Origin: Solirubrobacteraceae bacterium
GTDB lineage: Bacteria > Actinomycetota > Thermoleophilia > Solirubrobacterales > Solirubrobacteraceae
DNA: 64,000 bases
Direction of reading: 5' to 3'
Assembly (NCBI GenBank): GCA_024711025.1
Contig: JANJTP010000028.1
Span: 1 to 64,000 of the forward strand
Shown piece after piece: positions 38,048-45,426 of this stretch; within the stretch, counting starts at the first letter, position 1; each line of letters opens with the position of its first letter. The translations under genes and the position numbers were made by a program. Below the pieces are notes generated by a model. It had not been told where the DNA came from. It searched no databases and saw only the letters and a program-made list of their open reading frames with translations.

Positions 38048-38427
38048 GACGACGACGAGAGCGGCGCCGTGGCGCTCCGCGTGGTGAGCGCGTGCGCAGG
38101 GTGGGCCGACGGCGCGGTGCAGTTCTCGTGGGCGGGATCTGCTGCGGGGGCACGGCGGCGCGAGGGCGCCGACGGCGGCCGAGAGCTCAGGCCCTAGTGG
38201 ACTGGATCCGTGACTGCGGGAGCGGCCGCGCGAGCCCTACCGCGAGCCCCCCGGACGTGGCTGCAGAAACCCCACGCATACCTGAGCTTCTGCAACCGCG
38301 AGCGCCGGGCCTGCCGCCGGACCTGCCCCCCGGGCCGACTGCCAGACCGTTCCCGGGCCCGCATCTCCTTGCCCCACCCCGCCGTCCCGCCCGCGAATGA
38401 GCCCTCCGCGCTACCCTGACGCCCCGC

Positions 38428-38500
38428 GGCGAGATAGCTCAGTTGGTAGAGCACACGACTGAAAATCGTGGTGTCCCCGGTTCGAGTCCGGGTCTCGCCA
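38428..38500 (+). tRNA. tRNA-Phe (GAA)
   Basis: GGCGAGATAGCTCAGTTGGTAGAGCACACGACTGAAAATCGTGGTGTCCCCGGTTCGAGTCCGGGTCTCGCCA; acceptor GGCGAGA/TCTCGCC; anticodon loop CTGAAAA; CCA not encoded. Confidence 0.96.
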
Positions 38501-38594
38501 TCCCCTCCGTCCAACGCAGGCTCGCCTAAAAGCCCTACAAAGGCTCATGTCTTGACGGCCGCGCGGCGATGTGCCTCGCCTTGCCCTCCTCGAC

Positions 38595-39587
38595 TCACCT
38601 TGGCTCACCTGCATCTCGCCTGCATGGAGAACCGGGGTCGAGCATCACGACGTCATCGGTGCCGAGGTCGCTGAAGCACGTCGACGCAGAGCGCATCTCG
38701 TCCGTGACCAGAACGAAGCGGCCGTACGCGCGAAGAGCGCTGATGAATGTGGCGCCACACTCTTCGGCTAGCAGTATGAGAATGGTCTGGGCAGGCGTGA
38801 GCTCCCGAGTCGCGATGAGCTCGGCGCTACGCGTCGACTTGAGAAGCTCGCCGCAGCCGGTGACATCGAGGCCTGCAGCAGCTAGATACACCTGCACGTT
38901 CTCAACGAAACGGCGCGGGTCCGCCGCACGCCGGGCCTCGGGCCACATGGACGGCCAAAGCCCGATTGCCTCGGCATCCGCGTCGGGCTCGATGCCAGCC
39001 GGAACCCCCAGCCTCTCCGCCGCGCCTTGAAGGTCGGCGAGGTCGCCCTCCGCCGACTCCAGTACGGCCCGGACGGATGCGGCTGCCCGGCGGAGGCGCC
39101 AGTCATCGGACCCCTTGTAGACCTGGTCGTGCGTTGCGCGCCACCAAGCCCACTGGAGACCAGTCCGCACCTGCACCTCAAACGCGCGCTGTTCAACTTC
39201 GGCCGGCTCCAGGTTTCCGCCGAGCGGCCCGAGACGCGCGATGACGTGCGCGTCGTCATAGATGAATGCCTCGGGGTCCCGTAGCCGGGGCGGCTTCCGG
39301 TCCGCTTCACCGAACGCCGCCATGACCTTCGTAACGGCATCCTCAAGCTCCGCGCGCGTGGGGACAACGACGGTCGTCGCGTAGAAGTCGTGCATGTCCT
39401 CAATGGACCGCAGTTCGCCCAGTTGCAGCTTCGCAAGCACGCTCTCGGCGGGCTTGATGCGACCCTCGAACAACCACCGGTTGTCGTCACAAAGCCGTCG
39501 CAGCCGCGGCTCGGCGCGCATCTGGACCCGCTTCACGATGGCCTCTTGTTCTCGGCAGCGGACGAGGAAGCTGGTCGGAATGACCAT
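38595..39587 (-). CDS. RelA/SpoT-like domain protein (degenerate synthetase fold) in defence island
   Basis: AFEVQVRTGLQWAWWRATHDQVYKGSDDW corresponds to the (p)ppGpp synthetase ExQxRT...H motif; upstream IEDMHDFYATTVVVPT and FIYDDAHVIARL occupy the positions of the D..G.R and GYxSxH motifs. Confidence 0.75.
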   Translation of the reverse strand: MVIPTSFLVRCREQEAIVKRVQMRAEPRLRRLCDDNRWLFEGRIKPAESVLAKLQLGELRSIEDMHDFYATTVVVPTRAELEDAVTKVMAAFGEADRKPPRLRDPEAFIYDDAHVIARLGPLGGNLEPAEVEQRAFEVQVRTGLQWAWWRATHDQVYKGSDDWRLRRAAASVRAVLESAEGDLADLQGAAERLGVPAGIEPDADAEAIGLWPSMWPEARRAADPRRFVENVQVYLAAAGLDVTGCGELLKSTRSAELIATRELTPAQTILILLAEECGATFISALRAYGRFVLVTDEMRSASTCFSDLGTDDVVMLDPGSPCRRDAGEPR

Positions 39588-39596
39588 GGCGTCCGC

Positions 39597-40595
39597 CTAC
39601 TCGGTCAGCAGGTCAACCAGGATGCGGGCGCGTGCCTCGCGGTTTGTGTCCTTGCTCGCCCCTGCCCGGACGGCGGTCGAGTACTCCTGCGCCACTGGGT
39701 CCGCTGGTGTTGCGACTCGCTCCGAGAACGCCGTCAGGCGCTCGACCGCGACGTCCTCATCAGGCAGTTCATCTTTCTTGTCATAGATGTCCAACAAAGC
39801 GCCCCAAAGACCGTAAATGTCCGCCAGGTTCCGCCAGCGGGTCTTGCGCCATTCGAGGTCCAGACTGGCGAGATAGGACAGGATGAGGTCGTACCGCTCG
39901 CGATGCTCGTCCTCGTCGGGGATGCCATCGTCGTACTCGGCGTAGTAGTCGTCGAGCACGTCTGCGTTGCCGTCCATGATGCCGTGCATGGTCAGGAGGA
40001 ACAGCTCGGAGACGAACTCGACGTCGCGCATGCGGCGGATGTTGGTCTTGCTATTGAGCGCGGTCTTCGACCAGAACGTCGCCTGCGAAAGGTCCTCCAT
40101 TCGCGTAATGAACTCGCCGCTGAAGCGAGCATTCCGCAGCTCCTGCCGGTTCAGCCGGGCGACGTTCCGGTTGAGGCGGTCAAAGACCTCCTCCAGCTCA
40201 AGTTCATTGGTGCCAGACAGGTTCTCGACGGTGAGGACATACGAGACGAACAGGTTCTGTAGGTCAGCCGGGAGCTGCGAGAAGAAGCTGCCGCTATGGC
40301 CGAGGTCCTCCATGTGGTCGCCGAGATGGAACTCGTCCCGCGAGTAGCCAATGAGGGCGCGCAGCCGCTGCTGACCATCTATTACGTGGTAGACCGTCGG
40401 CGAGCCGATTCGGGTTTCGACGTCGAGGTATATGGCCGGACACGGGTAGTCGCGCAGCACGCTGTCGATGAAGAACCGCCGGTACTCGTCGGACCAGACC
40501 GAGCGGCGCTGGTAGGCGGGCTGCAGGTCAAGCTGGCCGTTGGCCGCAAGCTCGAGGAAGAACTGGACCGTTTGGGTGTTCGGGCGACGCTCCAT
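39597..40595 (-). CDS. DUF262 (ParB/Srx-like, GmrSD-N type) domain protein
   Basis: FLELAANGQLDLQPAYQRRSVWSDEYRRFFIDSVLRDYPCPAIYLDVETRIGSPTVYHVIDGQQRLRALIGYSRDEF...FDRLNRNVARLNRQELRNARFSGEF; hallmark QR..VW and DGQQRL motifs. Confidence 0.9.
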   Translation of the reverse strand: MERRPNTQTVQFFLELAANGQLDLQPAYQRRSVWSDEYRRFFIDSVLRDYPCPAIYLDVETRIGSPTVYHVIDGQQRLRALIGYSRDEFHLGDHMEDLGHSGSFFSQLPADLQNLFVSYVLTVENLSGTNELELEEVFDRLNRNVARLNRQELRNARFSGEFITRMEDLSQATFWSKTALNSKTNIRRMRDVEFVSELFLLTMHGIMDGNADVLDDYYAEYDDGIPDEDEHRERYDLILSYLASLDLEWRKTRWRNLADIYGLWGALLDIYDKKDELPDEDVAVERLTAFSERVATPADPVAQEYSTAVRAGASKDTNREARARILVDLLTE

Positions 40596-40645
40596 CGGCC
40601 CCGTAGCCTATATCGCCCGGGCCACGCCAGAATGGTCGAGCCCAC

Positions 40646-41116
40646 ATGCCGAGCACTCGTGACGAACGCAGATCCTACGACACCCCGCCAACGCCGGGTC
40701 GCAGCCGGAACATGGCGGCCAACCGCCGCCGCGACACCGGCCCGGAGCGGGCTGTGCGTTCGCTCCTCCACGGCGCCGGTTTGCGGTATCGCGTCGACTA
40801 CCCCGTCGTCGTTGACGGCGTGCGCATCCGGCCTGACCTCGCGTTCACCGCGCGTCGCGTCGCCGTCTTTGTCGACGGATGCTTCTGGCACTGCTGTCCC
40901 GAGCACGGGTCACGGCCGGCGAGCAATGTTCGCTACTGGGGGCCGAAGCTCCAGGGCAACGTCGACCGGGACCGCCGCCACACGAAACTGCTCCAGGAAG
41001 CAGGGTGGACCGTGTTGCGGTTCTGGGAGCACGAGGCCCCCGAGCGAGTTGCGGCAGAGGTTCAGCGCGCGCTCACCAGGAACGCCGCCGCTGACGCTGC
41101 GACATCGTCGCGATAG
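40646..41116 (+). CDS. vsr: very short patch repair endonuclease
   Basis: NRRRDTGPERAVRSLLHGAGLRYRVDYPVVVDGVRIRPDLAFTARRVAVFVDGCFWHCCPEHGSRPASNVRYWGPKLQGNVDRDRRHTKLLQEAGWTVLRFWEHE. Confidence 0.95.
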   Translation: MPSTRDERRSYDTPPTPGRSRNMAANRRRDTGPERAVRSLLHGAGLRYRVDYPVVVDGVRIRPDLAFTARRVAVFVDGCFWHCCPEHGSRPASNVRYWGPKLQGNVDRDRRHTKLLQEAGWTVLRFWEHEAPERVAAEVQRALTRNAAADAATSSR

Positions 41117-41132
41117 TCCATACGGGCTCGCG

Positions 41133-42203
41133 CTAAAGCGTCTGTAGCCAATCCGACAGCGACAGAATGCGTCGCGACGCGATGAGGTCCGGCAGTTCCG
41201 CTGCCGCTCCACGAGCGGTGTCGCCGTAGGCCGCGATCAGAGCGTCGGGGCAAACGTGGACGACCGCATCGAACAAGGGGCGCGCGAGCGTGCGCCGTTG
41301 GCACGCTGACTTGAGCCGCGCCCCGTCGAACTCGTTGGTTACGAGAACGAAGTCGAAGGCGGCTCCGCTGGCTTCCATCCGGGCGTATGAGTCGAAGTCG
41401 ACGCCGAACTGTTCCTCGCGGTCCGCCCGAACAGACCACTTGGCGCTCACGAGCACCCTCCGGCGGCCGCCCGACGTGACGATGCCGAGGTCTACGCGAC
41501 GCGGCTTCTCACCGTACGGAGGCTCGCGAAAGCCCGGCAGCTCGTGAAGCAGCTTGCGTGACTCGACGACTTCGGGACTACCGCCAGGTAGCCGCCGCAT
41601 GACCTCTGCCAGCGCATCTTCAAATCCCTCCCCGAGCAGGTTCTTGCGCTTATTTTCGGCCGCAGCAAGAGCAGCCACGGCCTCGGTCGCAGCCAGCAAT
41701 GCGTGCTCGGGTGTGTCCCGGCCGCCTACAGCATCAACAAACTGTTGGAAAATGTCGCGCAGCTCCGGGTCGAAGCCAGGCTCGGGGAGCTCTACGCCGC
41801 CGAACTGGCTGCGCTGAATAGCTGCGGCGGCGGCTCGCTCGGCGCGCTGATGCTGCTCGCGGACGCTCAGCCTGAGGAGGGCTTGCCCGAACATCCAGTC
41901 GATGTGGTCGCCCAGCAAGCGCGGTGGCACGCCGAGCTGGTCAGCGACCCAGGCGTGGAATGCCATGGTTCGCGCGTACCACCGGCGACCTGGCTGGGAC
42001 TTGTCCGACTCGTAGCAGTGAGCCAGACCGGTGCTGCGGTCGGTCCAGAGCAAGAGTCTGTACAGGGCCTTCCAAGCATCGGCCGGGGCCACTTCGAGGT
42101 CGCCGAAGAACTCGGCGAGGAGCTCAGCGCGGCTCGCGGCGCCGAACGGGCGCTGCACCGCTTCGGCAGATAGGTCAGGCGGAATCTGAAAGAGACCTTC
42201 CAT
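41133..42203 (-). CDS. type II restriction endonuclease-like protein (PD-(D/E)xK, SxK variant)
   Basis: RVDLGIVTSGGRRRVLVSAKWSVRADREEQFGVDFDSYARM active-site-like segment; directly downstream of a C5 methyltransferase on the same strand. Confidence 0.75.
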   Translation of the reverse strand: MEGLFQIPPDLSAEAVQRPFGAASRAELLAEFFGDLEVAPADAWKALYRLLLWTDRSTGLAHCYESDKSQPGRRWYARTMAFHAWVADQLGVPPRLLGDHIDWMFGQALLRLSVREQHQRAERAAAAAIQRSQFGGVELPEPGFDPELRDIFQQFVDAVGGRDTPEHALLAATEAVAALAAAENKRKNLLGEGFEDALAEVMRRLPGGSPEVVESRKLLHELPGFREPPYGEKPRRVDLGIVTSGGRRRVLVSAKWSVRADREEQFGVDFDSYARMEASGAAFDFVLVTNEFDGARLKSACQRRTLARPLFDAVVHVCPDALIAAYGDTARGAAAELPDLIASRRILSLSDWLQTL

Positions 42204-42243
42204 CGTCGACCCAACCTAGACCGGCCGGCGAGAGCTGAATAAG

Positions 42244-43551
42244 TCAGGCCGCGGCACTTGCTGCCAGAGGCATCGAAGCCGGAAGGCCCGGGGCCGCGCG
42301 GAGCTGGACCGCGATTGCTCGTCCGAGGGCGATAGCCAGCGGCGGAGGAACAGCGTTGCCGACTTGTCGGTAGATGCTGTGACGAGCACCGCCCGACAAC
42401 TGACCCGGCGTTCCGCGCGGTGCGGTGATGATCTGAAACCGGTCGGGGAAGCCCTGGATACGCGCGGCCTCACGCATGGACAATCCCCGTGGTGCCGCGT
42501 AGTGGTAGGCGAAGTCGGCTTTGGTATTCGCCGTCCACGCCAGCCAGTCAGGGTGCAGGCGCCGGTACGCGTAGAAGTGCCGACGAGAGAGCAGCTTCCC
42601 GTTGCCGGCAGGACCCCATTTCGCATCGCCCAGATAGCGGCGCAGCAGGTCGTCGGGCAGGTCGTAGATGTTGCCGCCGGGCGGAATGGCGTCGAGTCGT
42701 CGGGCGGTGTCCTCTCGAATGCGCGAAGGTAGGTGGCCCTGTGGCGCCCGGCTACCTCGCCGCACCTGCTTCTGGAAGGCGGTCTGCGGCTCGCCGGTGT
42801 AGGCCGGGCCTGGCACAAGCAAGTCGGAGAGTGCCTGATGGGCGGTTACGGCGCGCGCGTCCTGGGGGTCCTGCAGCGTGCGCAAGAGCGCGGCCTGTCC
42901 CTCGACCTCGTAAAGCCGGCCAGCGCTCTCGCGACGCGCAAGTCTGAGCGCCGCGACGACACCGGTCCCGCGTGGCAGCTCCGGCTCGCCGAGGTCTGCT
43001 CGCAGACCGATAAAGACAAGCCTTTCGCGCGCCTGCGGTGTTCCGAAGTCACCCGCGTCGAGCACCCCCGACGTGATGATGTAGTCGCCGCGGAGCGATA
43101 GGTCCTCTTCTATCTGACGCCTGACGACCCCGCCCTGTAGCTGGTTCATTCCCGGCACGTTCTCCAGAAGCATGGCCCTCGGGCGCAGCTCATCAAGCAG
43201 GCAGACGAACTCGCGATAGAGGCGGTTGCGCGGGTCGTCGATAAGCCGGTCATGGTTCCGCATTTGTGAAAAGGCCTGGCACGGTGGCCCGCCGGCTAGA
43301 AGGTCAAGAGTGCCGCGAGTTCGCGCGGCCGCCGCGAGCCGCTCGTGGACGGCAGGCTGCGTCAGGTCGCCCTCTACTACCTCCGTCTCCGGGAAGTTCT
43401 GCCGGTATGTCGCGCAGGCGTCTGGGTCATGGTCGACAGAAACCACGAGGTCGAAGCCGGCCGCCCGCAACCCCTCGCTCAGACCTCCGGCGCCAGCAAA
43501 TAGGTCGGCCGCAACAAGGTTGCGGTGCGCTGGGTCGAGCTCGTCGGGCAC
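42244..43551 (-). CDS. DNA (cytosine-5-)-methyltransferase
   Basis: VAADLFAGAGGLSEGLRAAGFDLVVSVDHDPDACATYRQNFPETEVVEGDLT...GGPPCQAFSQ...LENVPGM...RIQGFPDRFQ...QVGNAVPPPLAIALGRAI; motifs I, IV, VI, IX, X. GTG start at 43551 chosen. Confidence 0.94.
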   Translation of the reverse strand: MPDELDPAHRNLVAADLFAGAGGLSEGLRAAGFDLVVSVDHDPDACATYRQNFPETEVVEGDLTQPAVHERLAAAARTRGTLDLLAGGPPCQAFSQMRNHDRLIDDPRNRLYREFVCLLDELRPRAMLLENVPGMNQLQGGVVRRQIEEDLSLRGDYIITSGVLDAGDFGTPQARERLVFIGLRADLGEPELPRGTGVVAALRLARRESAGRLYEVEGQAALLRTLQDPQDARAVTAHQALSDLLVPGPAYTGEPQTAFQKQVRRGSRAPQGHLPSRIREDTARRLDAIPPGGNIYDLPDDLLRRYLGDAKWGPAGNGKLLSRRHFYAYRRLHPDWLAWTANTKADFAYHYAAPRGLSMREAARIQGFPDRFQIITAPRGTPGQLSGGARHSIYRQVGNAVPPPLAIALGRAIAVQLRAAPGLPASMPLAASAAA

Positions 43552-43752
43552 GTTCGGGAGCCTAGGCGGCGAACCGGACCGAAGCGGTGCCGTCCGGGGC
43601 CGCGGCGGGCCACGCGGCACCGGCCGACGAGCGCAGCCACAATTCCACGCGAGCGATGCGGAGCCGCCCGTCCTCGGTGTCTGTGGGCGCGCAGGTACGC
43701 TTGGCTTGCGGGGGAGCGGGGGCGCCGGCCGCGTCCGTAGCATGCCCGGTTC

Positions 43753-44420
43753 ATGACCAGGTCGCCCGGCGCTAGCGACGTCACCGCCCCGGGCAGCGAG
43801 CGGCGCGAACGGTTGTGCGCCATCGACCTGTTCTGCGGGGCGGGAGGCCTGACAGAAGGACTGCGTCAGGCACGGTTTCGCGTCGTCGCCGCTGTCGACA
43901 ACGATGAGCTTGCGGTCGAGAGCTACAAGCTAAACCACAAGCGGACGAGGGTCTGGCGAGACGACGTGGCTCAACTCAACCCAGCCACGGTGATGCGCGC
44001 CCTTGGCCTGAGTCCGGGCGACCTCGATTTGCATGCCGGGTGCCCGCCCTGTCAGGGCTTCTCGTCGATGAGGACGCGGAACGGCAAGCTCGACATCACG
44101 GACGAGCAGAACGACCTCGTGTTCGAGTTCGTGCGATGGGCCCGCGCTTTCCAGCCCCGAGCGGTGATGCTGGAGAACTTCCCCGCTTTGCGCGACGACG
44201 CGCGGATGGTGCGGGTGAGGGCCGCGCTGCGAAAGCTGGGCTACCACCTGCTCCATGACGTGCTTAACGCGGCAAAGTACGGCGTCCCGCAGCGCCGTCG
44301 GCGCTTCATCCTTGTCGGCTTGCGCGACGGCAACCCCCGCTTCGCCCCCGAGGTGCGCCGTCGACGGACGGTCCGTGATGCCATCGGGGACCTGCCAGCG
44401 CCTGGCTCTGGGGACGACCT
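43753..44420 (+). pseudogene. second DNA (cytosine-5-)-methyltransferase, C-terminally truncated at junction
   Basis: ERLCAIDLFCGAGGLTEGLRQARFRVVAAVDNDELAVESYKLNH...DLHAGCPPCQGFSSMRTRNGK...VMLENFPALRDD...YGVPQRRRRFILVGLRDG...TVRDAIGDLPAPGSGDD, then homology stops; motifs IX/X and the TRD are missing. Confidence 0.9.
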
Positions 44421-44423
44421 AGG

Positions 44424-45223
44424 CCGTCGCCCTGTGCGACGAGAACACGATCGGGGCCGTCTCGATCCTCGGCTCCACGTTCGACGGCAGCTACGAGCCC
44501 GTCGAGGCCCTCAACGCCGCGCTCGACGACCTCCAGGAGGAGACCGGCCTCGACATCCCGATCCATGTTGACGGCGCCTCGGGAGCGATGGTCGCCCCGT
44601 TCCTGGACCCCGATCTGGAGTGGGACTTCCGCGTGCCGCGCGTGGCGTCCATCAACACCTCCGGTCACAAGTACGGCCGCGTGTACCCGGGCGTGGGGTG
44701 GATCGTCTGGGGCGACGCGGAGAAGCTGCCCGAGGAGCTCGTCTTCAAGGTCAACTACCTCGGCGGCGAGATGCCGACGTTCGCGCTGAACTTCTCGCGT
44801 CCCGGCGCGCAGGTGATCGGCCAGTACTACGAGTTCATCCGCCTCGGGCGTAACGGGTTCACCGCCGTCCAGCAGGCCGCGCGCGACGCGGCGATGCGCC
44901 TGTCGGCCGAGCTTGCGAGCCGGCCCGAGTTCCGCTGCATCACCGACGGCTCGGAGCTGCCGGTGTTCGCGTTCACGACCGCCGACGACGTCAAGGCCTT
45001 CGACGTCTACGACGTCTCGCGCCGACTGCGCGAGCGCGGCTGGCAGGTGCCGGCCTACTCGTTCCCCAAGAACCGCGAGGATCTCAGCGTTCTGCGGGTC
45101 GTCGTGCGGACCGGGAACGTCGATCTGCTCGAGCTGCTGCTCGACGACCTCGACCGGCTGCTCCCCGAGCTGCGCGCGCAGTCCGGTCCGCTCGACGCCC
45201 GCCACGACACCTTCCACCACTGA
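44424..45223 (+). pseudogene. glutamate decarboxylase (GadB-like), N-terminally truncated
   Basis: AVALCDENTIGAVSILGSTFDGSYEPVEALNAALDDLQEETGLDIPIHVDGASGAMVAPFLDPDLEWDFRVPRVASINTSGHKYGRVYPGVGWIVW...; PLP-Lys motif SGHKYG; N-terminal half absent, in-frame TAG at 44420. Confidence 0.92.
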
Positions 45224-45348
45224 CCTGCGCCTGCGGAGCAGCGGTCCTACAGGTACTTGCGGTACCAGCGGCCGCGCAGTGCGCTGTCGCCCCACATCGG
45301 AAAGAGCCGGCGAGCCGGGTTGTGCGGACGGCGTTCGTACGCGCCGAG

Positions 45349-45365
45349 TCATCCGTTCGGGGTGA
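45349..45365. promoter_or_regulatory. shared operator site A: TCATCCGTTCGGGGTGA
   Basis: 6-5-6 inverted repeat 61 bp upstream of the sulfatase start; differs by one base from site B at 59228. Confidence 0.65.
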
Positions 45366-45426
45366 TGTCCGGTGCGGCGACGGCGAGGACACTCGGCCGA
45401 CTGCGGCCGGTCTCGAGGAGCGCGTG

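Noticed and set aside
38194-38514. ORF on minus strand GETRTRTGDTTIFSRVLYQLSYLAAG
   Set aside because: Another frame of the antisense of the same tRNA; not a protein gene.
38411-38614. ORF on minus strand WRDPDSNRGHHDFQSCALPTELSRRG
   Set aside because: It is the antisense translation of tRNA-Phe, a known spurious annotation pattern.
38501-44420. Integrase or transposase within the island
   Set aside because: None of the ORFs shows tyrosine/serine recombinase or DDE motifs.
43753-44571. MTase-GadB as a functional fusion protein
   Set aside because: The two homologies are in different reading frames (1 and 2) and the GadB frame has a TAG at 44420, so no fused product is possible.
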